Shown here in pieces: positions 40,887-53,482 of a stretch of 64,000 nucleotides of DNA. Origin of the DNA: Cunninghamella blakesleeana (Eukaryota > Mucoromycota > Mucoromycetes > Mucorales > Cunninghamellaceae). The DNA lies in NCBI GenBank assembly GCA_017871115.1, contig JAFCIZ010000005.1, positions 186,001 through 250,000 on the forward strand, in the 5' to 3' direction. The position numbers and the translations under genes were made by a program. Numbering within the stretch: the first letter of the stretch is position 1; each line of letters opens with the position of its first letter. The notes under the pieces are model-generated. The model had not been told where the DNA came from. It searched no databases and worked only from the letters and a program-made list of their open reading frames with translations.

Positions 40887-41757
40887 TTATCGAAGTTCAC
40901 TTGTCAATAAAGCAGGGTTTTCCACCAAGGTTTTCCAAGTGTTTCCAAAGCGAGCAATAGTAGCACCATCAATGATTCTATGATCAGCAGACCAACTAAT
41001 AGGTAAAATTTGTTTTGAGATAACGTTTCCAGCACGATCATAACGAGGCATATTTTTTATTTTGCCAATTTCAAGGCAAGCCATTTCAGAAGCGATCACT
41101 ACAGGGTCACTATAGGTACCAGAGAATTTACCAATATTGGAAACAGTAATGGTTCCGCCTTGAAGATCTTCTGAAGGGAGAGCATTGTTTTTACCTAATT
41201 CAATTAATCGTTGCAATTCACTAGCGACTTCTACAATAGTTTTAGATTGAACGTTTTTAATATTGGGGATAAGCAAACCTTGAGGTGTATCCATGGCCAC
41301 ACCAATATGATGATAATCTCGATATAAGATACGTAAATTATTGACATTGGATGGATCACCGATTAAGGTTGAATTTAAGATAGGATAATAAGAAAGAGCA
41401 ATGGATAAGCTTTTAATAAATATTGGAAGATATGAAATCTTGTTAAAAGCATACATGGTAGGGTGTTTTGCAAAATGCTCATTTAACGAAGTTCTATATT
41501 TTGTTGTTTCATCCAATTCAATTTCATCTTTAAAACCCAGTTGAGGAATACTTAACGAGGCTGTTGTTGATCTATACATTTCTTGTTGAACTAATGACAA
41601 TGATACTGTTACATTTTCAGAAGGAGATGATGATGATACAGATGGTGCGGTGGGTGTTGCTATAGGTGCTTGTTTAGGGATAGTTGATGAGGAAGATGCT
41701 AATAGATAATATAAATATATTTAAAGAAAGGAAAATTAAATTAAATTAATATTCACA

Positions 41758-41802
<45 letters not shown>

Positions 41803-42718
41803 TTGTGGATTATTATTCATAAATTGAATTACATTCCCTTTTAATACTAATCCATTTTTCCCAGTTCCTTTGATATGATTAATATCAATATTATTTGTTA
41901 CCAATAAACGTCGAACAGAAGGTGTCATAAAAGCACTACGAGTAGTTGATGATGATGGTTGTAATAACTCTTCTTGAATTATATGATCTGTTGGTGTTGT
42001 TGGCACATCAGTGCTACTATTATTAGTATTATTATTTATTCCATTTGATAATTCGTTAATATCATTGTCGGCATCAATATCTACAAGTGGTTCACCAACT
42101 CTAGCAATATCATTGGGTTGGTGATATAATTTTGTTATTTTACCAGAAAAACGAGAAGTGATTTCAACAGAGGCTTTATCAGATTGTACTTCACAAATTT
42201 TATCAAATTCAGCTACCGTTTGTCCTGGTTCAACAAACCTATAATACATGTATATAAATATACATATTCATGAGACTCTACTGTCATTAATTATTTTATT
42301 TTATTTTATTTTTGTATAAGTATATACATATACACGTATATATATTATAAGTTTATATATATTTACCATTGTATTAATTCACATTCTGTAATCCCTTCAC
42401 CAATATCAGCTAGTAAAAATGACTTTACAGCTTGCTGTTTTATACTAGTATGAAAAGAGTGTCGATGTGTAATATGATTTATTTTTGAGTAGGATAGTTT
42501 AACATATTGCTTATTCTATTTATTAAAAAGAAAAACGAGAGAAAAAAATATAGTTATAACGCGAAAAAAAATAAAAATATTATTATTATTATTAAAGTAT
42601 ATATATGGATACATTTTTGAATAGTATATACCTTGTACAAAACATGAGACTGAGGTTTTCTATTTAATACAGTTATTAAATTGACTAAGGGACGTCTAGT
42701 TACTCTTAAAACATTCAT
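40887..42718 (-). CDS. DBT: Branched-chain alpha-keto acid dehydrogenase E2 (lipoamide acyltransferase), mitochondrial
   Basis: Core of the mitochondrial complex that oxidises the keto acids of Leu, Ile and Val. Four exons (42718-42632, 42515-42367, 42238-41802, 41698-40887) give 494 aa. The N-terminus is basic and hydroxylated (MNVLRVTRRPLVNL ... THRHSFHTSIKQQ), fitting a mitochondrial presequence. Lipoyl domain: FLLADIGEGITECELIQW, with the lipoylated Lys in CEVQSDKASVEITSR. A Ser/Thr/Asn linker leads to the E3-binding domain (TPSVRRLLVTNNIDINHIKG). The catalytic domain has the branched-chain type GFKDEIELDETTKYRTSLNE and the active site SWSADHRIIDGATIARF. It is distinguished from pyruvate and 2-oxoglutarate E2 by the GFKDEIE segment and the ADIGEGI opening. 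Nearly complete family length. Confidence 0.92.
41759..41797. repeat. (TA)n microsatellite in DBT intron 3
   Basis: About 19 perfect TA units that start a few bases after the splice donor of the intron. Confidence 0.95.
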
Positions 42719-45710
42719 TATGGTATCAGCTAATATTATATTTTTTAAAAAAAAAAAAAAAAAAAAAAAGAAAGAAAAAAAAAAATAGAGGAACAGAAAA
42801 AATTAGAAATAAAACGGCTACTCGTGGGAAATTTAAGCCAATAAAAACTCCGTGGAGTCTTGATTTTTTCTCTTTTAACATTGTACCTCATTTAATAAAT
42901 AAAATACTATTGTTAGTCTTTGTAAAAGATAAAAAATAAAATAAAAAATATGTTATTATATATAATAAATCAATTTAGTTTTTTATATTGCAAAAATCAA
43001 TAAATAAATAAAAAAAAGTTTTAAATAATATTACCCTACCATAGGCAGATCTCTAAATAGGCTCCTAAACAAATATCATTTTTTTTAGAACCATAAAAGG
43101 AAATTTGCAGCCGCATATATAGTAAGTATAAAAGAAAGAAGCTATGAATAATTTTTGGTTTTTTAATGGTTTAATATATAAAGAGTAATTATATTTTTGA
43201 TCTATAAAAAAAATTATTATTTAGCTTGAATAATAATCACTAAATTTCTCAATCTCGAAAAAAAAAAATAAAGTTCTCATATATAAAAATGGATATATAT
43301 AGGTAGAAATTAATAAATATAATGGGTGACTTTTTTTTAGTGGATATAAATTCGAAGCATTATTTCTTTAAGAAATGATGAAATGTATGGGAATAAGAAA
43401 GGGTAAATTTCTGTTATTATCAACTAAGATGTTGAATTTTTTTTGTTATTCAAGAGGATTGTTTTATGTTATGCAAGATGTTAATCTTTTTTTATTTATT
43501 CTAGTTGCTTTTTTTTTCTTAAATTGTTAGTTTTTTTATTAGTGTGAGTAGTTTTTTTAATGCATTTTTAAATAATGTGCTCAAGTATATTATATTTAAA
43601 ACTATCAACATGTATGCATAATAAAAAAGAATTGCGTTTTGGAGATTAAAAATTGTCTTTAAAAACTCTAGCAAAAATTAATTTTGTTCATTACTTCCTT
43701 TTTGTTTTCTATTACAAGAAAAAAAAACCATTCCTTTTTATTTTAAAAAAGAAAACATAATTTACAAGCATAAAGTTAATCTTTATCGCCGGTTATTTTC
43801 TCGTTATAGCTAGTATTGTTACAGCAGCTTCTTGTTTAAATTTCTGTCATTTACTTGTGAAAAGGCGCCTAATTAAAGTGTAGTTTTACATATATACTAT
43901 CAGTATATTAAAAGCCAAGAAATGGCCATAAAATTTAGATGTATTAAATGATTCAAATTATTGAATCTTTGTTTTATTAATTTTCATATCAATAAAGAAG
44001 AACAGATTACAAAAATAATTAAAACTTGATTTATAAAAATGATTGAATAAGAAATAGGTGTGATTTATATAGAATATAATAATAGGGATCAGCATAAGGA
44101 ATAGACTGGTTTATTGCTTTCGAATGACTATATAATCATATGTATTTACTTTGTCTTATATACATTTGAATATAAATGCTTTGAAATAATTGTAAATGAA
44201 AAATAGTTTGAAAAATAATTTTCCAAGGTTTTATATTGATTTAAACTGAAAGTGAATAAGAACAAAAGTGTTATAAACTATATTATAGCAAATATATAAA
44301 GCTTGATTAAAAAATAATAACAAAAGTGGAGACAATATAAAGGGCATTGTATAGAGTAAACCTGATCTTTAACAAAAAAAAGTATCGAGAGTTATTAAAT
44401 GGTTAGAAAAGAAAGGAGAATAATTCAAATATTATCTATGGATAGATTCCCAGCTTTAACTATTCCATATACTATAATAAATAAATAAAAAGGGCAAGCC
44501 ATTGAAAATTTATGTTAAATAGATTGAGTATATATCTTTATATTGTGATATTGCTCGTTTCTTTTGGGTATATTATTATTTTATTTATTTGTTTTTTGTT
44601 GATTTTATTGGTTTTATCTTTACTAATCATCAATAGGTAATAGATAACTGAAATGCTTTTAAAAAATTATTAAGTTTTAAAAAATCTTTTTTTTTCTTTT
44701 ACTTCTCCTTCCTCTTCACCCATTATGGACTATTTAACTACTTGCGTTATCATCATTGCCTTTAAATATCAAATAATATGATGTAAATGCGGATGTATGA
44801 ATTAATAATAATGCTATACGAGTTAGCGATATTAGTTGTTCCTGTCAATCTTTCCTTTTTAATTAGTTTATTATCATTATATATTCTAACTCGAAAAGCA
44901 GAGAAAAAAAAAAGTTATTTTATGCAGTTTAATTTTAAGCTCAGTGCATAGTTTGACTTCTTCAATAAAGAATGGTTACAGCTAATGTCATGATAAGCGA
45001 TATAATGAAACGTAATTTTTTTTTGTTGAATTTTTTAATAACGAAACCAAAAAGATATATGTATATTTAAAATTATTCGTATCATGTGTGTATAATAAAG
45101 AAACATATAAAAAGTTTTGTTTTCGGAGGTTAAAATCCAAGTTAAAAATCATAACGAAATTTTTTGTTTACTTTTTTCTTTTTCTTTTTTTTATTTTTTA
45201 TTTTTATTTTTTTCTCAAAGTTCATTGTACTCTTGTCTATGTACCCGAGTATACGTGTGTATGTTTTGCATCACCCGCTTTTAGTAAAAAGTCGCTGATG
45301 GTTATGATAGCTGAATATTTTCTTCTATCTCCTTAACTGCATTCCCTATGCTTCGCCATAACTTGCCACACCCACTCAACATAGTTTTTAATATATAAAA
45401 ACATGCTGGGTCGCTGTTGGGTTCGGTAATTTGAACTTAATATATTCATGAACCATAAGCATACAAGCTATTATGAAAAATTTTGATCTACATATTATTG
45501 ATTAGCTTTATTTTCTTCGGTAATGTATTATCAAGATATCAAATTTAATATTTTAATATATTCAGTGTTTCCCTCACTTTATTTTTTTTTTTTTTTAATT
45601 TTTCGTAGAATTTTACCAAAAGACTACTGTTATAGATGTAAATATATAACTTTTCTTTCCGTTACATTGATGTCTAGGATCAAATTTTAACTACCGCTTT
45701 GTGAAATACA

Positions 45711-45749
<39 letters not shown>

Positions 45750-48007
45750 TAAATAAACATTGTCTTACTATAAATGCTAAAGTTATTTTAAAACATGAAA
45801 CTATTTACCATTAAATATTTTTTAACTAAGACGTATAATAATAAATATCTTGTTATTGTTTTAATTATTTATTGCTATTATTGTACAAAAATCAAGGCAA
45901 AATGTTACCATTGTTGTCAATTAAAATCTACCTTAATAGGTTTTTTGATAATTAATTATTATTATTGTATTGATAAGTAACTTTATCATCCATAGTATAA
46001 TTAAACACATCATACATAAGGTTCTGTTTAATACCTATTTTTAAATATTATAGTGTGGTAGTTTTTAAATAAACTAAAAAGTATAATATTATAATATTAT
46101 ATATAAAAATATATATTTAATTTATGCTCTTGATAGCATTTACATATATATATATATTACTTAATAGTATTCTCACTGAACCATTTATAAAGTCTATTTC
46201 TATTTTTTTTCTTAAAAACTAATGTTTTGAAGTTATGTTTAATAAAAAAATTATTCTTTTTATTCTCTCTCTCTAACTTATCACATTTCATTTCTATGTT
46301 ACACTTTTATCGTCATCTACGAGAACTTTAATGTTTGGGGTGGAAAGATTATTTATTATTAGACTTCAAACTAAATATTAATTTTTATAAGCTTGCAATT
46401 TTAACAGATTAATTTTTATAGAATAATCTTAAAGATTGATATATGAAAAACTAAAAAAGATTTATTTTTATTTCTTTATAATTAAAAGAGTAATTAATCT
46501 GGTCAAGTAGTAACATATTTTTTACTATTATTAAACAATCTCTACTCTCTTTATTTATTTTTAAAATAAATAGTAATCTATATATTATTTACTAGTGTAT
46601 TCGTTAATGGTACAGCTAAAAAAACTGAATGAATTAAATGAGTAAAAAGAAGGATGTCAAAAGCATATAATAAAAAGGGCTATATATATAAATTTAAAAA
46701 AAAACCCCCGCATTTTATAACAAAATCAAAAAAGTAAAAAAGTTGTAGTATTCTTTTTTTTTTACACACTTTTTCTTTTTAAAATTGAAAATGAAAAAAT
46801 AATCCATAAATACTATTTTTAATAACTAAACCTATTGTATATATGGATTAAAAAAGTAATTATGCTTCAAAAACTTGGTTTTAACTTATTTGAATCATAT
46901 TTCTTTTTGGTTAATTGAATTTAGACCGAGTACATTAGTTTGTTTTTGCTGTTGTTCATTTTATATACTTAGAGTTGCTAAGACATTGTTTAATAAATAT
47001 ATTTTTTATTAATAGATTTTATGAAGCTAAAATGGAATATAAATTACTTAGAGCTAAATAATATGGAATAGTATAGATTAGTTTTCCTCAAAGCAGAAAT
47101 ATCCATTTTTGTCTAATAAAAAGTGGTACTGTATCAGAACTTTGAATTTTAAAAATTCAGCACATTTCAGTTCTTGATTAAAATCCAGCAGACTTTAAAA
47201 GATTCAGTTCCCTTTTTATTGTAGCAGTTAATCAAAAAGAAGAATAAAATATTTGAATCTTAAGTTTCGCCTATTTTTATAATACTTTTTATTTTATATA
47301 TACATGTCCACTTTTTTAATCCAATATAAAAAAAAATGAAAGTGTAGGATTTTTTATAACATTTCTCTATTTTATATATTTTTATTTTATTTATTACTAA
47401 TATACTTGTCTTTTAAAATCTTTTGTAATCATTTTTTTATGGTTCAAAAACACAATGCTATATTAATTATTTTTTTAAAGTATGAAAAATGTGTATTTTT
47501 TTTTTTCGTTTAGCTACGTTGCCCTTTCAAAAAGAAGTGTTTTTTTTGTTTTTTGTTATTGATCTCACATGATATTTTTTAATCTCAGTCAAAAAATAAG
47601 TGTCTGTGCGCCATTAAGCTCACTAATATAATATAGTTAAATCAATACTGCCTATCTAAAAAAAAGAATTCATCTTTGCGTGATTCTTTTTTTATTATTA
47701 ATATGTTTACAATTCCTAACTGATACATGTAAATAAAATTATATATTTATATATTAATAAGCACTAGTTATAACTATTACTATTGTTGATCGTCACTGCA
47801 ATTAATAAGGAAAAAAAAGAGGGCATGGGAAAAAAAAAGATAAATGATGGTGTTAGTTTTTTTTATTACTCTCTTTTTTTTTTTTTTGGTTTAGTTGTTG
47901 TGCCAGAAAGTAATAGACATATATAACCAGAAAAGTTAGTTTCCTTTTTCTTTCCCCTCTTCCTTTTATTTAAATTTCGTAAATAATATTATTGTGTTTA
48001 TCTCATT
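42719..48007. other. Large gene desert (5.3 kb)
   Basis: No convincing gene on either strand. ORFs at 45088-45336 and 45795-45980 are short, AT-driven and match nothing I know. A less AT-rich islet at about 45230-45440 and a smaller one at 43785-43880 stand out. A (TA)n microsatellite lies at 45713-45744. The right end must contain the promoter of the gene at 48008, with a T-rich run just upstream. It may contain non-coding RNA or decayed elements that cannot be recognised by eye. Confidence 0.5.
45713..45744. repeat. (TA)n microsatellite
   Basis: About 16 perfect TA units in the gene desert. Confidence 0.95.
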
Positions 48008-49946
48008 ATGAGTAGCAGTGAAGTTGAAAATGTAAATGCCAGACAATACTTTTGTCGCACACCTTGTAAAAGCTGGAAATTATCTAAGGCTGCCCAACTT
48101 TATATTGACCAAATATCATTGCCATTGAAAAGTATATTTGAATTAATCGAACAAGACTTGATTGCATTAAAAGCATCCAGAAAAAGCATATTAAACCAAA
48201 TAAATGATCTACTAGAAGAATTAAAAGTAATATATAAATATATAATTAGGCATTTATTTATTGATTTTTAATTTATTTATAATAATGCTTATATAAATAT
48301 CTTAATTTTATTCCAAAGTTTATAAAACAAATGTATAATTGTAACCCGTCACAAGAACCCTCAGTATTTACAACATCCAAACCTGCTGTAATAAGCAACA
48401 GTAATATTAAAAACTTCACACAAAATAACTTCAACGATGTATCAGTAAGTTGTATAATTTTTAAATTAATGTTTGATTATATACTTTACAACTTGGTTAC
48501 TTATTTATTTATAACTTAAAATTTATCTAGACAAATAAACGCGACAATAATAATAATCACCAAAGTAAGATAATGTTAAATGAGTATATACAGACATTTT
48601 ACTATATAGTACCTCCAGCTTTTTAATCGTTTTTTATTTTTTTATTTTTTATTTTTTCTACTGAACCTAGATGAATCAATATTAATAAAAAAACAAAAAA
48701 AAACTTTTAACTTCTATTCTCCTACAATGGGTCCTTCTCAATCCGCAAATATTCCAAGAATAAATGATAATGATAACGATAAACTCAAACCATTATTCGA
48801 TATAAAAATCTCTGATACTTATAATGAATTTTCCTTTGGTCCTCATCTTGAAGAATATGAAAAAAATATGAATGGTCAAGAAAATTATGTATGCATTCAA
48901 AAATTACCACACTCTTTTACATATTTAAAAAATGCATTAAGAAATACTTTAGATGATATGATATGCTGTGTTTTGGAACATAAAATTTCTAATGAGTACT
49001 CTACTAGCGAGCAGCTATTAATGAAATTATTAAGGTATATTTTGATTGATTATCATGCTAATTGTCATAAACCATCATATTATGCAGTCCCCAACGAACG
49101 AACCCCGTTTTGTGAATATGTTATTCCTGTGTTCAAATATTTTAGTGCCGTATATGAATCCTTAGTATTTATTTGGTAAATAAATAGTAAATATGAATAT
49201 AGCAAATATATATAAAAAAAATAATATCAAATATAAAATTTTTTTTAACAAAAAGTTTTTAAATATAGGTGTGAAAAAAGTTTAATTGCAAATAAACAGT
49301 TAGCTTTATGTATCTCGGGTGATCAAAAAAAAAAGGCAGATGGAATTGCTTATAGCTGTAAAGATAGAAGTGAAAGAATGATAATTGAAAGCTCTGGGTA
49401 AATATATATATATATATATATACATAAAATATACTGAAAAAAAAATATTATTACTGATATTTATAGAGAAACTGACAATGAACATACCGTTGAAGATACT
49501 TTAAAATTAATGGGATTTACAAGTAGATGTTTAAAAAATGAAATGAATCAATATCTCCCTTCATCTTGGTCAACGTTTGAAAAAAGAAAAGTATTTGCGA
49601 TTCAATTTGTTGGCAATAAAATTACATTATTAGCCACAAAACACACAGGAAAAAATAAATGGAGTTTTATTGTTCAAAGATCAGCAATAATCCCTAGAGA
49701 TTGGGACGATAAATTTTATTGGATAGAAGTAATGGAGTTATTAATGAAGCTCAGGGTATAATCAATAAAAATAAGATAATAATAATAATAATAATAATAA
49801 ATCATTACCTTTTTTTATATTTTGTAATTTAGGAATTACTTATTGAACAAGAAGAAGTAACATTGGAGCTTAAGCAGCAGAAAGTTGGCTTGATTAAAGT
49901 TGAACCTAATGATACAATCAGATATAATATCAATGATATTCAGTAA
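48008..49946 (+). CDS. Orphan protein with degenerate PD-(D/E)XK nuclease-like motif
   Basis: I do not recognise a named family. Seven exons (48008-48226, 48319-48444, 48531-48564, 48671-49175, 49269-49397, 49467-49755, 49833-49946) sum to 1416 nt, 471 aa; the in-phase joins make the model credible. The N-terminus has a helical segment (LPLKSIFELIEQDLIALKAS) followed by Asn/Ser-rich linker. The C-terminal half contains KKKADGIAYSCKDRSERMII then ESSG: Asp319 and Glu335 have the spacing of a PD-(D/E)XK core, but the usual Lys after Glu is Ser337. Next come KVFAIQFVGNKITLLATKH and RSAIIPRDWDDKF, then an acidic coiled-coil-like end. I have the impression that proteins with this ADG...ESSG arrangement are expanded in Mucorales, but this is recollection, not a search. 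The activity is unknown and may be lost. Confidence 0.7.
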
Positions 49947-51275
49947 TTTTTAACTTTTTATTTCATTAATTTTCCTTAGTACCCTTTTTTTAATTGCTTT
50001 ATATATATATATATATCTGTCTATGAAAATACATAATGACAAAAATAAAAGTAAAATAACCAAACCATAAAAAACTAGAAAACACTTTTCTAGTTGTATT
50101 AGTTTATTACTTTTCATTATTTTAAACTATATTATATCTCATTATTTTGTTTTACAAAGTATTTTTTTTAAACTTGCTCTTTACAGTGAAATATAGCCTT
50201 TATATTAATAGATATTACGGATTTTCTGAGAAAATAGTAATTTTTTTATTTTGATCTTAATATTAAAAATGACTCTTTCAATTAATCTACTAGCACTCAA
50301 GATAAATTTACCAAAATTGGTCTTTGTATATATAATTATCTGTTATTGATCTGATTAAATTTTAGACTGATTATATTTTATTTGTAAAAAAAAGCCATCT
50401 AATATGAATACTAATCTTTAAATAATATTCTCATTTTTAAAAAATAAATAAATTATTCTCATATAAAACCATCTTTTTATAAGATAAATAATTGATTTGG
50501 TAAATACGTACAGATAAATTTACTATCATATTTGTGTTATATTATGCTTTACTAGAAGTGAAAATAAATCGAAAATATTGATCATGAATTGCATAAAATA
50601 AAAAGGAGGAGTTTGAAAAAGTGGACACATAATATATTTTTATAGTGTTTGTACTTGTACAGTTTATACTTAAAAAAAATATTTAAATTATACCCAATTC
50701 AACTTTCTCTATATAGTTTATTTTTAACCTTTTTCTTTCCTTTTTTTTTCTTTTCTTTTTTTTAAAGAAAAGAAAATGTCGAATAAAAAAAACAAGAAAT
50801 AGTATAATATTATTCAGTATTATTTTTGATTAGTTTACTCTAGTATTGGTTTGCCTTTTTTAGCATGATCCACGTAAACAATTTATTATTTTCTACAGCC
50901 ATAACTATTTTTTATATGCTTATAAATATTTGTATAATTATAATTAAAAGTATCTTTCATCCATCTTTAAACAAGCTATATATGATTTTTTATTGTTTTA
51001 TTTTTGTATGTATTGTTGTTACTATTATACACGGTTTATTTCCAATAATCGTTGTGATATTAGTTGGCATTGGAAATAGCCAAGTCTTTTTTTTTTTTTA
51101 ATATATGTATTTGATATACTGTATTATAATATAATGCCATTATTTTGATTGTCTATTTAGAATAGGATAGTAATAAAAATAAGATATATATATATAAAAT
51201 TTTTTAGTTTCATCACCACTATAATAAACACGTATTATTTTATTTTATTGTATTTATAATAGATGATGATTTTAT
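49947..51275. other. Convergent intergenic region with a doubtful small membrane ORF
   Basis: About 1.3 kb. An ATG at 50865 opens a 78-codon ORF to 51101 with three hydrophobic stretches (for example FYMLINICIIIIK and IIHGLFPIIVVILVGIG). It could encode a tiny membrane protein, but such ORFs arise easily in AT-rich DNA, so it is not called as a gene. The rest is 3' flanking sequence. Confidence 0.4.
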
Positions 51276-52626
51276 TTACCTTGATGCTTTATCATCTTCT
51301 AATGCCTTTTGGATTAATTCTGTGATTTCAGTTACTCTAACTTGTGCGATTTGTGAACATCTTAAGACTTGATCCATTTCTAAAGGAATACCTCCTGATT
51401 TTGATAATGCGCATATTTCTTTATGAATATTCATTGTAATTGTCATATCTCCTTCTTTTAATTTTTCTTCTAAATAGGTTGGATCCACAACTAATAATTC
51501 TCTAATATATTTACAAATATATTTATCAGATTAATATATAGATATACACCATTTCATTTCAGGTCTCTTTAATTATATATATGTTTTAGCCTTACCCTTT
51601 ATCAAAAAAGTTAAATGTGACACAAATTGGTATATGGTGTACACTTAAAGGCACTGGGTTGCGTTGATCGATTGGATGCTATAGCATATTTTTATATATA
51701 GAAGATTTATATAATTATTAACAAAACTCGAGCTCTATTTTTTAAACATATATTTACTTATGTAATGGTAATGGTATTATGATACGATAGCTTACAATAG
51801 TAACTTCTTCTCCAATTACTGTGACATCTGGCCGACGGAAATGTAAGAGTGCTGCAATGGCGGCAATAGAGGCACAATCTACTAAATTACCATCATGATC
51901 CAAAAAGTGAAGATCTACTCTGATTTGCCATACCTATTTTATATGATCAAAAAAATCAAGGTAAATAAATAACAATATAATCAGACATCTAGACTTGATA
52001 TGTTTTTTATTTTTTCAATCTCTATTTTTTACTAATTGTAATTATTACCTTTTCACCTGCAACAATACATAAGCCTTCAGTATCTATTGCACGACTACGA
52101 CGTAAAGACTTTTCAATTAAACGGCTTATCATAACTTCTTGTTCTGAACGACTAAAGATCATAAATATATTATTATTATTATTATTATGCATTTATTATA
52201 TATTTTATACTATATCTATCAATCTATATTTTTATATACCTTCCAGCTTCAAAAGTAGCGCAAGCCATAGGTGATATTTCTGTATTAAATAAAAGATATC
52301 CGTCAGTTGGTTTATCGTTGCGAGGTCGGACTACTTCTGCTGTAACTATTGCTGATATTCTATTCAAACACAATATAAAACAAGTCGATTTTTTAAAAAA
52401 AAATTCAGCTATAACGCACACGCATAATATCTCTCTCTTTATAAATCCAACTATATATATACCTTGTTCTTCCTAATTGTACTTCTACTTGTCCATAATC
52501 AGATCCAAACTTTATTTCGATAGATCGTACATCATATATACCACGTCCATCAATACGTATTTGTTGTTTTAAAGCTTCCAATAAAAATTCTCCTTCATTT
52601 AAACTTGGATCGTTTGCTTTGACCAT
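51276..52626 (-). CDS. RRP45: Exosome complex subunit RRP45 (RNase PH fold)
   Basis: Ring subunit of the RNA exosome, a partner of RRP41. Six exons (52626-52463, 52359-52240, 52151-52049, 51933-51796, 51678-51596, 51501-51276) sum to 834 nt, 277 aa. Family marks: the N-terminal EFLLEALKQQIRIDGRG, then FGSDYGQVEVQLGRTRISAI, FNTEISPMACATFEAG, SRLIEKSLRRSRAIDTEGLC, GNLVDCASIAAIAALLHFRR and MDQVLRCSQIAQVRVTEITE. The RNase PH catalytic residues are absent, as expected in this branch. The C-terminus is short: the ORF stops in CAAGGTAAAT, which also reads as a splice donor, but I found no convincing further exon. The length is near that of yeast Rrp45. Confidence 0.9.
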
Positions 52627-53482
52627 TTTATTATTTTTAAAAAAATATAAGAAAAAGAGTTGAATTTTTTTTTTGAAAATTACTTTATAACTATAGTCAC
52701 TTTTAAATCCCGCTTTTTTGTATTTCCGCTCTTATAGTTTTTTGTATTATTCTTACTCTTTTTATATATTTATATAACTATAATAAAATATTCAAGATAA
52801 TAAACATTATATGATCATATAAACTATATATCGTTACATTTTTGAAAAAAAAATCATTTTTTATTTTTTAACCATTATCATTGCTATAGCTATTTTTCAG
52901 CCAATTGTTTTTTTGACAAGCAAAATAAAGTTCAAGTTATCTCATTGGCTTTGGATTTTAAAAAAGCGGGGATTTTGAAAGGTTTAAATTTTTTTTTTTG
53001 TTATAAAAGCCATCTAGAAAAATTTTTTTTATAGTTTTCTTTTTCTTTTTTTTTTCTTTATCATAGATCGTATCTGCCTTAGATCCTTGGTCAGAAGTAA
53101 CTTTTTACTTCATTATTCATTGACTGAGCTTGAGTCATTCAGATACAAGAGTACATATACCTCCATTTGAATCCAATTTATATGATACCCTTTTTTTTTA
53201 AGAAGAACTAGTTTTAATTTGACTTCTTTACCTAAGAGTTTCTCTTTTGTTTAGAAGGCTTTTTAATACTATCCATGTCATGTGCTGGTTATCTTTGGGG
53301 ACATATATTTATACATATATTAATAAATAAATAAATAACGAAAATGAAAATGAAAAATAAAACTAAACAAAATAAAACATACATGGAGATATAATTCGAT
53401 ATTTACATATTTATTCCTTTAAACGCTATCTATTTATTTTTACGACTATTTTTTAATATTTACATTTTTTTAAAAACTATAT
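52627..53482. other. Intergenic: RRP45 promoter and FANCJ 3' end
   Basis: About 0.86 kb between two minus-strand genes. No coding or RNA feature is seen. Confidence 0.55.

Noticed and set aside
45088..45980. ORFs at 45088-45336 and 45795-45980 as genes
   Set aside because: Non-ATG start or AT-driven Tyr/Ile/Lys composition, no splice partners and no recognisable motif.
51180..51290. Extra 3' exon of RRP45 through the donor-like CAAGGTAAAT
   Set aside because: The only downstream acceptor leads into low-complexity Tyr/Ile codons; the existing end fits the expected length.
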